DNA of 47,490 bases from Desulfobacteraceae bacterium (GCA_003599475.1 QZKK01000067.1:1-47490); one strand, 5' to 3'; counted from the first letter of the stretch, positions 17,239 through 24,954 are shown. Notes: generated by a model not told the origin, from the sequence alone. Numbers and translations are program-made.

Positions 17239-17254
17239 GAATGTTCCTCTCCGA

Positions 17255-17408
17255 GTTACGGGTTACGAGTTACGGTTACGGGTTGCGGGTTGCGGGTTGC
17301 GCGTTAGGAAGAAGGCCGAACCGTTAAGGTTGCATCGGAATAAGCCGAACCTGGCAAAGCAAACGGAAAGATGATAGATTCTCAACTCGTAACCTGCAAC
17401 CCGCAACG
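17255..17408. repeat. Inverted GGGTTAC/GGGTTGC heptad repeat
   Basis: Left arm: GAGTTAC, GGGTTAC, GAGTTAC, then GGGTTGC three times (17259-17305). Right arm: CTCGTAA, CCTGCAA, CCCGCAA (17384-17408), the reverse complement family, around a unique core of about 80 nt. Confidence 0.8.
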
Positions 17409-17410
17409 CA

Positions 17411-18166
17411 TTATAATACCATGTCCTGCCGGATGCCGCGCATATCCATTTCATACTCGAGTCCTGCGATGGGCGGTCTGCCGTAGAACCAGCGGATCCC
17501 GTATGCGGCGGCCATACCGATCGCCCCGAGCACCGCCTCCGGCAAAAAGGGGTGGATCGGATGAACCGTGTAGATGTCGACCGCCGTTACGTCGGACCAT
17601 GTCAACTTCAATCCATCGAGGCGCGCCCGCATGAGTTCCATCACCCAGGCGGCTTTTTCCCCCATGGCTTCAGCGGTCGTTTCCCCGTAGCGCACGATCG
17701 CATCTGCCGATCGTTTCCCTTCACGGATTTCCCCTCCTCCGGCGATGACAAAGGTTCGGAAGTCAAGAGCATTCTCGCGTCTCACGGTGTACGAGAACGC
17801 GTACAGCAGGGTCTCTTCCGGCGGACCGACTTCCGGCGCGATGTTGGTTCTTGCCACTGGATTGTTTCCATCCACCAAGAGGTCCCAGTCTGCAAGGAGC
17901 TTCTGGTACCCTTCGTTGAATCTGTCGAATCCATCGAATGAAAAGGGTTTTGGACACCGCAGCTCCACCGCGCAAAGAGCGTGGCGCGGCCTGCCGATCG
18001 ATTCGAGGTGGCGCTCGATCAAATCGAACCCGCGGCGATAGGGAATCGGCGATTTCAAGGTGGCGTGAAGAATTTCATGCCCGTCCGCAGCCGCCACGCC
18101 GGATGAGTAGGGGGCGCTTCCGGTCAGAAAGAAGTAGTTTCCTTTGCGGTTTTCAAGCGATTTCAT
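17411..18166 (-). CDS. RidA/YjgF-like two-part protein, uncharacterised
   Basis: 251 aa, cytoplasmic, no signal or membrane segment. I do not recognise a named family with certainty. The first half has a segment (FNEGYQKLL ... NPVARTNIAP) that resembles the RidA/YjgF pattern of a FN-x-x-Y helix and an ART-V strand. The second half has another RidA-like stretch, TWSDVTAVDIYTVHPIHPF. RidA proteins are enamine/imine deaminases or small-molecule binders. It lies upstream of the TarD-like dehydratase on the same strand, separated by repeats, and may process its product; that is inference. The start at 18166 is ATG with AGGAGA nearby. Confidence 0.5.
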   Translation of the reverse strand: MKSLENRKGNYFFLTGSAPYSSGVAAADGHEILHATLKSPIPYRRGFDLIERHLESIGRPRHALCAVELRCPKPFSFDGFDRFNEGYQKLLADWDLLVDGNNPVARTNIAPEVGPPEETLLYAFSYTVRRENALDFRTFVIAGGGEIREGKRSADAIVRYGETTAEAMGEKAAWVMELMRARLDGLKLTWSDVTAVDIYTVHPIHPFLPEAVLGAIGMAAAYGIRWFYGRPPIAGLEYEMDMRGIRQDMVL

Positions 18167-18398
18167 CAGACGTCTCCTGTGATTGGATAGGGGATCATAT
18201 CATACGGGAGGCCTGAAAGAAAAGGTCCTGCCCTCGAAAAGTACTCTGAGGGATACGACTGCGATGCTTCGAACCTCAAGGGTTGATTTTTATCGGATGC
18301 ATGGAATATAATCCTTTGACCTCGTGCGGGAGTCTGCACGGAGTCCGCGAAAATAAAAGGGATTTTGCCAGGTATCTTTTGCATGGCATCTAAGGGAA

Positions 18399-19997
18399 AT
18401 GCTCGACAAGCGAAGAATTGAAGCAGTTGAAAAATTCCAAATAGAAGCTGTCTTCGGCAGGATGGCAATCGATGCATCGATAAACGGCATCGCATTCCTG
18501 GACAACGAAGCGCATCTGATACAAGTGAATCCCTCCCTCCTGAAGCTTTGGGGATATGAAAGCGAAAACGAGATCGTGGGTCGATCGTTTTCAGATCTTT
18601 TCCAGTCTCCCCATCGGGCCCAGATGGCGGTGGGTGCCGTTTATGAAACCGGAAGCTGGACCGGAGAGCTTCCTGCCAAAAGAAAGGACGGCTCGCTCTT
18701 TATCGGCCAGGTTTCAGCAGTCATGATCAAAGATGAGGATGGAAGCTCCCCGTACATGATGGCCTCCTTTCTCGATGTCACTGCGCAGAGGGGTTTGGAG
18801 GTCGCACTCGGCCATTCATGCGATCTCCTGCAGACGGTTTTAAAGCATCTGCCCCTCGGAGTCATCATTGCCGAAGCGCCATCCGGAAGAATGCTTGCAG
18901 GCAATGATCGGGTGGAAGAAATCTGGCGACACCCTTTCATATCGTGCAATGACATCGAAGGGTATCATGCGTACAAAGGTTTCCACCCCGATGGGCGACT
19001 GTATCAGCCGGAAGAGTGGCCGCTGGCCCGTTCCGTGCGCTCCGGAGATGTCATTTCGAACCTCGAGATCGATTTTCTTCGAGGCGACGGCACCCGGGGA
19101 ATCCTGGAAGTCGACTCCAGCCCCATTTACGATAAAGACGGCAGCATCGTTGCCGCCGTGACCATTTTCAGCGATATCACCGAGCGCAAGGGACTGGAAG
19201 ATCAAATCCGCGCGTCCCGGGACGAGTTGGAGCTTCGAGTCCGGGAGCGTACGGCGCAACTGGAGGAAAGATCGAAAGAGCTGGAAGAGCTGAATGACAA
19301 GCTTCACGAATTGAACCAGAAGATCAGCCAGGAGCATAGACAACGCGTCTATCTGTCCAGGAGGCTTGTGGGGATGCTTGAGAGGGAGCGGCGGGAAGTT
19401 GCCTATGTGCTTCATGAAAAAACCGCTCAGGTGCTTGCCGCTTTGAAGATCGAACTGGAGCAGATCGAGAGCAGCCCCGGGATCGAAAACGTAACGCCGT
19501 GTATCCACTCCGCGAAAAAGAAAATCCTCTACCTGATCGATTCCATCAAGGACACCTCGCGGCTGCTCAGGCCGAGCATTCTCGATACGCTGGGAATGGT
19601 TTGCGCCATTCGTTCCCTGATCAACCGGCTGAATGAGGATCATCCCGGATTGAAAATCGATCTGTTCGCCAGGGAGGTTCCGGAGCGGATAACCCCGGAG
19701 AAGGAAATCGCCATCTACCGAATCATCCAGGAAGCCCTGACCAATTGCATCAAGCACGCCGACCCGAAAAAGATCAATGTAAATCTTTTCAAAAAGAACG
19801 ACGTCATCATCCTTACCATCGAAGACGACGGGAAAGGCTTCGACTACGATTCGCCGGTCGGTCTTTCCGGGCAGATTGAAGGACCGCTCGGCATCACGAT
19901 CATGCGGGAAAGAGCCGTACAGCTTGGAGGAGAATTCTGGATCGAATCCGCATTCGGCAAGGGAACCTATGTGTCGGCGAAAATACCTATCGGTTGA
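18399..19997 (+). CDS. PAS-domain sensor histidine kinase (HisKA_3/NarL-type)
   Basis: 532 aa, no transmembrane segment, so a cytoplasmic sensor. PAS 1 covers about 20-130 (ASINGIAFLDNEAHLIQVNPSL) with a PAC-like end; PAS 2 about 145-265 (VLKHLPLGVIIAEAPSGR); a coiled coil at about 268-320 rich in Glu/Leu; a dimerisation/phosphoacceptor segment with the likely phospho-His H339 in VLHEKTAQVLAAL; then a HATPase_c domain from about 430 (NCIKHADPKK N-box, EDDGKGFDY G1 box). This layout matches kinases that partner NarL/LuxR regulators, but no response regulator lies nearby. uspA follows after 23 nt and may be co-transcribed. Confidence 0.88.
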   Translation: MLDKRRIEAVEKFQIEAVFGRMAIDASINGIAFLDNEAHLIQVNPSLLKLWGYESENEIVGRSFSDLFQSPHRAQMAVGAVYETGSWTGELPAKRKDGSLFIGQVSAVMIKDEDGSSPYMMASFLDVTAQRGLEVALGHSCDLLQTVLKHLPLGVIIAEAPSGRMLAGNDRVEEIWRHPFISCNDIEGYHAYKGFHPDGRLYQPEEWPLARSVRSGDVISNLEIDFLRGDGTRGILEVDSSPIYDKDGSIVAAVTIFSDITERKGLEDQIRASRDELELRVRERTAQLEERSKELEELNDKLHELNQKISQEHRQRVYLSRRLVGMLERERREVAYVLHEKTAQVLAALKIELEQIESSPGIENVTPCIHSAKKKILYLIDSIKDTSRLLRPSILDTLGMVCAIRSLINRLNEDHPGLKIDLFAREVPERITPEKEIAIYRIIQEALTNCIKHADPKKINVNLFKKNDVIILTIEDDGKGFDYDSPVGLSGQIEGPLGITIMRERAVQLGGEFWIESAFGKGTYVSAKIPIG

Positions 19998-20020
19998 TCC
20001 GCAGGAGAAAAGAGGAACGG

Positions 20021-20425
20021 ATGAAAAAGATACTGATCGGATACGACGGATCGAATACCGCAAAGGATGCGATCCGTCTTGCAAAAGTCCATGCGAAAGC
20101 ATTCGACGGGCATCTGCACATCGTCACCTGCCTTTCCCAATACCATGACGTCAAAGAAAAGGACATGGACAGGATGGAACAGGCCGATGCGGAGCTGAAT
20201 CGAATCAAAGAGGAGCTCGGAAATGAGGGTTTTACAACCGAGGTCCGGGTTCTCGTGAGCGATTCCCTGCCGGGGGAGAGGCTGGTTCAACATGCAACTG
20301 AAATCGATGCGGATATGATGGTCGTGGGCGTCCGTAGGAGATCCAAGATCGGCAAGCTGCTGTTGGGCTCTACCGCACAATACGTCATCCTGGAAGCCCC
20401 CTGCCCGGTGATCGCCGTAAAGTAG
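20021..20425 (+). CDS. Universal stress protein, UspA family
   Basis: 134 aa from ATG 20021, which has AGAGGA 5 nt upstream. Single Usp domain: KKILIGYDGSNTAKDAIRLA at the N-terminus and the C-terminal nucleotide-binding motif VGVRRRSKIGKLLLGSTAQYVI, fitting G-x2-G-x9-G-S/T, so ATP-binding is likely. It follows the histidine kinase closely and probably shares its transcript, suggesting a stress or energy-status role. Confidence 0.9.
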   Translation: MKKILIGYDGSNTAKDAIRLAKVHAKAFDGHLHIVTCLSQYHDVKEKDMDRMEQADAELNRIKEELGNEGFTTEVRVLVSDSLPGERLVQHATEIDADMMVVGVRRRSKIGKLLLGSTAQYVILEAPCPVIAVK

Positions 20426-20483
20426 GACAAGCTTCATCCGAAAGGATCTTATTAACTGTCTCGTAATTCCCTTGACATTTTTC

Positions 20484-20545
20484 GTCATGCCGGACCCGAT
20501 CCGGCATCCAGAAAAAGACTGGATTCCGGCTTCCGCCGGAATGAC
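20484..20545. repeat. Dispersed 62-nt inverted-repeat element (GTCAT...ATGAC)
   Basis: Ends GTCATGCCGG and CCGGAATGAC are complementary at 9 of 10 positions, and internal arms (CCGGACCCGATCCGG; TTCCGGCTTCCGCCGGAA) are themselves palindromic. It resembles the common proteobacterial dispersed element whose translation reads IPASAGMT. It lies directly upstream of the rhodanese gene and fills what would otherwise be its N-terminal extension. Confidence 0.65.
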
Positions 20546-20561
20546 AGTGCAGGGACAACTA

Positions 20562-20981
20562 ATGAGGATGCTCATGAAGATCGGTTCTCCCAGAAGCATT
20601 CTGATCGCTTTTATTCTTTTCGGCCTTTTCCCGGTGATTTCGACTGCAGATGCCGAAACAGACCGGATTACCCCTTTACAGCTCAAGGACCGGCTCGATT
20701 TATCCGATGTCATTATTCTGGATGTCCGGGTGGAGGAAGATTGGCAAGGGAGTGAATCAAAGATCAAGGGCGCCTTGCGCGCAGACCCCTCGAAGTTCGA
20801 TGACTGGGCGAGAAAGTACGCCAAGGACGCCACCCTCGTCCTCTACTGAGCGTGACCGAATGAAGGCACCAGTGCCAGTTTGGCACGGAAATTGGAAAAA
20901 ATCGGATACTCGCATCTGTATGTCCTCAAAGGCGGATGGCATGCATGGCAGGCGGCAGGTTACCCGGTGGAGCCGAAATAG
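20562..20981 (+). CDS. Rhodanese-like selenoprotein with two in-frame UGA codons
   Basis: 139 residues if TGA at 20847-20849 and 20853-20855 are read as selenocysteine. A signal peptide or membrane anchor (residues 5-30, SILIAFILFGLFPVIS) precedes a rhodanese domain: TPLQLKDRLDLSDVIILDVR, then VEEDWQGSESKIKGALRADP. The active-site loop reads TLVLY-U-A-U-PNEGTSASLARKLEKIG where homologues have C-x-C before PNEATSA. The frame continues through YVLKGGWHAWQAAGYPVE, the normal rhodanese C-terminus, to TAG. Start ATG 20562 has AGGGA upstream; ATG 20574 is an alternative. A SECIS-like hairpin follows the UGAs. It would be a sulfur or selenium transferase outside the cytoplasm or at the membrane. Confidence 0.8.
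20869..20888 (+). promoter_or_regulatory. Candidate bacterial SECIS hairpin
   Basis: GTGCCA (20872-20877) and TGGCAC (20881-20886) form a perfect 6-bp stem capped by loop GTT (G first, as expected for a SelB-binding apical loop). The stem extends by CC/GG with a bulged A (20869-20870 with 20887-20888). The stem begins 13 nt after the second TGA and 19 nt after the first, within the usual bacterial range. Confidence 0.65.
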
Positions 20982-20989
20982 AAAATCGA

Positions 20990-21679
20990 TCATCCGGCGG
21001 ACAACTGCAGCGATTTTTGAGCCAGATCGCCGACTGTGCATTCGAGGAGTCGGCCGCCGATAAAAAGCGATATCTTCGAGCCGTCTCCGGTCAGTTTTTC
21101 AAGCACCGGCCTGACGGGATCCTTCGGGAGCTTTGCAACGGCATGGGCTGCAAGCCCCCGCAGCACCGGGTCCGAAGATTCCAGAAAGGGGGTCAGAAGA
21201 GGGGGAATTCCAGTCATCAGGTCCGGCCAGGCGTGCGCTGCCCGGCCAAGCCCCCAGAGGATTCCCCGCTGGAGGATATCGTATTCGATGTAACTGCCGC
21301 CCGGCTGGATATAAGAGGCCAGGATACATCCGTATTCTTCGGCAAGGCGGCGGCTGCCCGCCATGATCTCCCCCATCGCCTCCGGCGCTCCCCACCCGAT
21401 GCCCCCGGACTCCTCGTTGAGGTTCCACATGAGCCTGCGCATGACGATCCGAGCCGCTTCCATATCCTTTCCGGCCAGATCCGTAACGACCCCGCCGATG
21501 GCCTTGACCGCCCGCCATTTCAATGTTTCATCGGAGGCGCAAAGGACTGCGATCAACAGGCTGATCGCGCGGCGGGGTGGAAATTCAAGGATTTCACCGA
21601 GTGGCGCATCGATATCCGACTCCTTCAGGAGTCGGAGCAGGCGCTTTTTACCGTATCGGTCGGAAAGAGATTTCCGCAC
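20990..21679 (-). CDS. HEAT-like repeat protein, DVU0298 type
   Basis: 229 aa from GTG 21679, preceded by GGGAGGA at 9 nt; the Shine-Dalgarno lies in the last codons of the upstream ferredoxin, so the genes are coupled. All-helical HEAT/Armadillo-like repeats are visible: LKWRAVKAIGGVV, WNLNEESGGIGWGAPEAMGEI, ILQRGILWGLGRAAH, VLRGLAAHAVAKL. The NEESGGIGWG segment is the mark of a family I know from sulfate reducers (DVU0298), function unknown. The ferredoxin/flavodiiron context suggests a role in an FeS or oxygen-response complex. Its stop lies 8 nt from the convergent selenoprotein stop. Confidence 0.8.
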   Translation of the reverse strand: MRKSLSDRYGKKRLLRLLKESDIDAPLGEILEFPPRRAISLLIAVLCASDETLKWRAVKAIGGVVTDLAGKDMEAARIVMRRLMWNLNEESGGIGWGAPEAMGEIMAGSRRLAEEYGCILASYIQPGGSYIEYDILQRGILWGLGRAAHAWPDLMTGIPPLLTPFLESSDPVLRGLAAHAVAKLPKDPVRPVLEKLTGDGSKISLFIGGRLLECTVGDLAQKSLQLSAG

Positions 21680-21681
21680 CC

Positions 21682-21873
21682 TCAGCGTTCCTCCCAAAAA
21701 ATGCAGTCTTTCGGGCAGTTCTTCACGGCTTCCTCCACCTCGGCTTCGGGATAATCGGAAAGTTCGGCGACTTCGACGTATCCGGCATCGTTTATCCTGA
21801 ACACCTCCGGGCATACCGCTTCACAAACCCCGCAGAGGATGCATTCGCTCAGGTCTACAACCGGAATTTTCAT
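21682..21873 (-). CDS. Single-cluster [4Fe-4S] ferredoxin
   Basis: 63 aa. Monocluster ferredoxin: CILCGVCEAVCP supplies Cys 11, 14, 17 and 21 of a C-x2-C-x2-C-x3-CP pattern, and NCPKDCIF near the C-terminus supplies the usual distal Cys plus one more, so either three plus one ligands and a disulfide or two spare Cys. Overlaps the flavodiiron gene by 4 nt (ATGA) and the HEAT gene follows after 2 nt. It is a likely electron donor in the flavodiiron/rubredoxin system. Confidence 0.88.
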   Translation of the reverse strand: MKIPVVDLSECILCGVCEAVCPEVFRINDAGYVEVAELSDYPEAEVEEAVKNCPKDCIFWEER

Positions 21874-23060
21874 GCGCGCGCCCGAACCGCCGAGGCGATC
21901 TTTTTGCCGAGAGCGTAACAGGATTCCAGGCCTTCTTTTCCGGGGAGATACTGTATGCGGGCATCCGGTTCCATCACTTCCAACTTCATTTCCTCGAGCT
22001 CTTTGCCGATCAGTTTCACCGCTTCTCCACTCCAGCCGTAGGATCCGAAAGCGGCCGCGATTTTATTTTTCGGCTTGAGCCCCTTCAGATAGCACAGGAA
22101 GTCTGCAACCGTCGGAAAGAGGCCGTTGTTCAAAGTAGGAGAGCCGACGACGATTGCGGCGGAATCCAATACCTCGGTCAAGATGTCGCTTCGGTGCCAT
22201 TTTCTCAGGTGCATGGGGCGGACGTCGATTCCTTCGGATGCCATCCCGGATGCAATGGCATCGGCCATCCATTCGGTGCTTTTCCACATCGTGTCGTAAA
22301 CGACGACGGCTTTTTTACCCGGCACCTGACGGCTCCACTCGAGGTAGGCTTCGATGATCTTTTCAGGCTCTTTTCGCCAGATCACCCCATGGTCGGGGCA
22401 GATCATACGAATTTCGACTCCGAGGGCAGATATTTTTTCCACAAGCTTTAAAATGAGAGGCGAAAAAGGGAGCAGGATGTTTGCAAAATACTTCTTGGCA
22501 TGGGGCATGATTTCATCCCCGATGACATCGTCGTATTTTTCGAAGCCCGCATAATGCTGGCCGAATGCATCGCTGGAAAAAAGGATCTTGTCCGGGTCCA
22601 GGTAGGTGAACATGCTGTCGGGCCAGTGGAGCATCCGGGTTTCCAGAAAGGTTATCGTTCGGCTGCCCAGGTTCAGTTTCTCCCCTTCTTCGACCGCACG
22701 GAAATTGAAATTTTCACCAAAATGGCGCGGAAGGCTCTTGAACCCCATCTTCGAGCAGTATATCGGCTTATTTTCTCCGATCCGATGCATAAGCCTGGGA
22801 AGCGATCCCGAATGATCCATCTCCGTGTGATTGCTGACCACAAAATCGATTTTTTCAGGATCGACGACTTCGGAGATGTTGTCGATCAACCGGTTTTCAA
22901 ATTCCGCTTTGACCGTGTCGATCAATGCGATCTTTTCGTCCACGACAAGAAACGCATTGTAGCTTGTCCCCATCCATGTGGAATAACCATGAAAGTCTCT
23001 GATATTCCAATCATTTACTCCAACATCGAAGATGTTCTTGGATACCTCGACCGGTTTCAT
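21870..23060 (-). CDS. Flavodiiron protein (A-type flavoprotein, oxygen/NO reductase)
   Basis: 396 aa. Residues 1-245 form a beta-lactamase-like diiron domain with ligands in SNHTEMDHSG (H-x-E-x-D-H), LHWPDSM (His), FSSDAFGQH (Asp) and CPDHGVIW (His). Residues 250-396 form a flavodoxin domain (VVYDTMWKSTEWMA, VGSPTLNNGLFPTV, GSYGWSGEAVK) for FMN. It reduces O2 to water (or NO to N2O) using electrons from rubredoxin, encoded just upstream (23367-23525). It starts a tight three-gene unit with ferredoxin and the HEAT protein. Confidence 0.94.
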   Translation of the reverse strand: MKPVEVSKNIFDVGVNDWNIRDFHGYSTWMGTSYNAFLVVDEKIALIDTVKAEFENRLIDNISEVVDPEKIDFVVSNHTEMDHSGSLPRLMHRIGENKPIYCSKMGFKSLPRHFGENFNFRAVEEGEKLNLGSRTITFLETRMLHWPDSMFTYLDPDKILFSSDAFGQHYAGFEKYDDVIGDEIMPHAKKYFANILLPFSPLILKLVEKISALGVEIRMICPDHGVIWRKEPEKIIEAYLEWSRQVPGKKAVVVYDTMWKSTEWMADAIASGMASEGIDVRPMHLRKWHRSDILTEVLDSAAIVVGSPTLNNGLFPTVADFLCYLKGLKPKNKIAAAFGSYGWSGEAVKLIGKELEEMKLEVMEPDARIQYLPGKEGLESCYALGKKIASAVRARA

Positions 23061-23124
23061 CGTCAGCTCCTCTGTTTCCTGATCGGGTTATTCGAAATGG
23101 CGATCTGCCCCTGACTAGCGAAAA

Positions 23125-23217
23125 GTGCAGCAAATCCCCCGGGGCCGCTCCATGTCCTAGGGCAGGTTCTGCCCTAGGCTCTACCCTAGGCTCTAATTGA
23201 TAACCATACTTGCTGCA
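23125..23217. promoter_or_regulatory. Structured leader/operator region upstream of the flavodiiron gene
   Basis: Within the 306-nt gap between rubredoxin and the flavodiiron gene. Outer arms TGCAGCAA (23126-23133) and TTGCTGCA (23210-23217) enclose a perfect 10-bp hairpin CCTAGGGCAG-GTT-CTGCCCTAGG (23156-23178) and two exact tandem 12-mers CCCTAGGCTCTA (23172-23183, 23184-23195). It lies 65-160 nt upstream of the start codon: a candidate regulator site or RNA leader. The remainder of the gap, apart from the rubredoxin terminator, shows nothing further. Confidence 0.45.
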
Positions 23218-23300
23218 AATGCAAGCTTCCGCCGGCAGCCGGTTTGATTGGTCAACCGGTTTGATGGATGATGATTACTGAGCACCGAGCACTCAAAATG

Positions 23301-23346
23301 AAAGCCCTTTCGATGAGAGGGGGTTCCTCGGATCTGAAAGGGCTTT
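23301..23346 (-). terminator. Hairpin after rubredoxin
   Basis: Perfect 11-bp stem AAAGCCCTTTC (23301-23311) / GAAAGGGCTTT (23336-23346), 24-nt loop, 21 nt after the rubredoxin stop. On the minus strand it is followed by CATTTTG, a weak U-tract. Confidence 0.55.
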
Positions 23347-23366
23347 GGCGAATCAAAAAATTTTCT

Positions 23367-23525
23367 TCATTCCTTCTCGAAATCGTCCTTTGAAGCACCG
23401 CATACGGGGCATTCCCAGTCGTCCGGTACGTCTTCCCATTTCGTTCCGGGGGCAACACCGTTGTCGGGATCACCCAGTTGGGGATCATACACGTAACCGC
23501 AGATCGTACAGACATACCTGTCCAT
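23367..23525 (-). CDS. Rubredoxin
   Basis: 52 aa, complete, with two Cys-x2-Cys hooks for one Fe: [10 protein letters not shown] at residues 6-15 and [11 protein letters not shown] at 39-49, and the conserved DWECP. ATG 23525 lies 7 nt from AGGAGG; an ATG two codons earlier is too close to it. Small acidic electron carrier, the expected donor of the flavodiiron protein encoded downstream on the same strand. The flavin reductase/ArsC fusion ends 14 nt upstream, so the genes may be one transcript. Confidence 0.95.
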   Translation of the reverse strand: MDRYVCTICGYVYDPQLGDPDNGVAPGTKWEDVPDDWECPVCGASKDDFEKE

Positions 23526-23539
23526 TTCCATTCCTCCTT

Positions 23540-24523
23540 TCAGATACCGCTTTCAGATTCCGTTCGAATCAATTCCATAACGTGGTTCTCGATGATATCC
23601 CGTACTTTGCGCATGAATTCAATCGATTTTCCCCCGGGATCCGGGAGATCCCATTGGATCCGCTTCGATTCCAGGGATTCCGGAAAAGACCCGGTCGGCC
23701 CGAGCGCCACCGCGACATCCGGCCTCCCGGATAAATGTGCCTGTTCGAACGACTGGGGTTTTCTAAAGGCCATGTCTATCCCTCGTTCGCCCATGACGGC
23801 AACCATGGCGGGATCTGTCCGGTCCGCAGGCTCAAACCCGGCTCCTGCCGCTTCGATGGTGCTGCCGGCATGGTATTGTGTGAAAGCTGCGGCCATTTGG
23901 CTCAAGGCCGCATTGTTCCGGCAGAAAAAAGGGATTTTCTTCCGTTTCAGGAGCGGATCGAGCAGCTCGGCCGCTGCCTTCCTGACATCCTCTCTGACCG
24001 TGGGGTGCTCTTTCAGGCTGCCTGCGGCCTCGATTTTCCGGTAGGTGAGGCTTCCTTCAAACCGTGCATCGATCGCATCGAAAAAATAAGAGACGCTCAG
24101 CTTTGCCCCTTCGAAGAGGTTTTTTCCCCGCGTGGCGCCGACGGACAACAGGAATCCTTTTCTGGTCTGCCACTTGGGGTCCTTGAGCTTCAACCGATAC
24201 TTTCTTGCCCACAAAGTCTGGCTCCGATCGATGAGCGCCTTGAACTGCGCGGTCACACCATAGAAAAAAATGGGGGAAGCGGCGATGACGACATCCGCCT
24301 TGCGCAACAGGGGGTAGATCTCAGTTTTCATATCGTCGTCGATGGGACAGAAGCCCTTCTTCTCACAGACGAGGATCTCCCTGCAGGGGAGGATATTCTT
24401 CCTGGAGACCTGGATCATCAGGGTCTCCGCTCCCTGTTTTTCCGACTCCCGGAGAAACAAGGAGAGCAGATCGTTTGTGTTCCCCTTGAGTCGGGGGCTC
24501 CCCTGCAGACCGAGGACCAGCAT
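23540..24523 (-). CDS. NAD(P)H-dependent FMN reductase / ArsC-like (LMW phosphatase fold) fusion
   Basis: 327 aa, two domains. Residues 1-190: flavodoxin-like NADPH-dependent FMN reductase of the iron-sulfur flavoprotein kind ([35 protein letters not shown]). The compact cysteine motif is incomplete: C47, C53 and C59 remain but Ile replaces the middle Cys. Residues 195-325: arsenate-reductase/low-MW phosphatase fold ([31 protein letters not shown]). The phosphate loop reads C201-x5-Leu207, where C-x5-Arg is required for catalysis. So the ArsC part may bind rather than turn over its ligand. It lies with rubredoxin and the flavodiiron gene, which suggests a redox role. Confidence 0.82.
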   Translation of the reverse strand: MLVLGLQGSPRLKGNTNDLLSLFLRESEKQGAETLMIQVSRKNILPCREILVCEKKGFCPIDDDMKTEIYPLLRKADVVIAASPIFFYGVTAQFKALIDRSQTLWARKYRLKLKDPKWQTRKGFLLSVGATRGKNLFEGAKLSVSYFFDAIDARFEGSLTYRKIEAAGSLKEHPTVREDVRKAAAELLDPLLKRKKIPFFCRNNAALSQMAAAFTQYHAGSTIEAAGAGFEPADRTDPAMVAVMGERGIDMAFRKPQSFEQAHLSGRPDVAVALGPTGSFPESLESKRIQWDLPDPGGKSIEFMRKVRDIIENHVMELIRTESESGI

Positions 24524-24563
24524 CTTTCAGATTTCCTATGCGTAACCCGAAACCCGCAACCCT

Positions 24564-24764
24564 TTAGGGCGTCACCGATCCGGCCTCTCCCGAGATCCGG
24601 CATCGATCGAAATCGATCTGTTTTCCGCAACCGCTGCAGATGCGGGGTCGATCGAACTCATCCGAAAAGACTTCCGCTTCCTTGCCGCAGTCGGGGCATT
24701 TGCACACAAACGATTTTAAATGCTTAAAGCTGTCGTATCCGGGGCAATGTCGAGGTGTAGACAT
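24564..24764 (-). CDS. Small zinc-ribbon protein
   Basis: 66 aa. Two Cys-x2-Cys knuckles (CKCPDCGKEAE and CSGCGKQID) with the sequence SFVCKCPDCG ... SDEFDRPRICSGCG, plus an N-terminal CPGYDSFKHL segment and a Cys in DFDRC. I recognise this as a small conserved protein in sulfate-reducing bacteria, with no known role. A strong GGAAGGAGG site precedes ATG 24764. It precedes the flavin reductase/ArsC fusion on the same strand. Confidence 0.8.
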   Translation of the reverse strand: MSTPRHCPGYDSFKHLKSFVCKCPDCGKEAEVFSDEFDRPRICSGCGKQIDFDRCRISGEAGSVTP

Positions 24765-24954
24765 GGCATCCTCCTTCCTTCAACCGTTGGCAGATCATGA
24801 AAATTCTTATCACATGCCTGCACCTTTGCCAAGCTGATGCAGGACCAACGTGGACCGAAAGCGGAGAGCAAGGGCGTGATTGACCCGGTTGAATTCATCG
24901 TTATCTTTCAAACAGAGTTTTCAAATACCTCGCCGCCGATAGAGTCGCTTCTCG

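Noticed and set aside
18840..20102. Long minus-strand frame (420 codons) opposite the histidine kinase
   Set aside because: Antisense of clear PAS, coiled-coil and HATPase domains.
20472..20849. Rhodanese ORF taken as a complete 125-aa protein ending at the first TGA
   Set aside because: It would lack the active-site loop and the C-terminal third, both of which are encoded in the same frame after the two TGAs. The first 30 residues come from a dispersed repeat, so the start is also wrong.
20849..20981. Frameshift or nonsense-mutation explanation for the split rhodanese
   Set aside because: No frame change occurs; both interruptions are TGA, both fall on expected Cys positions, and the rest of the frame is intact.
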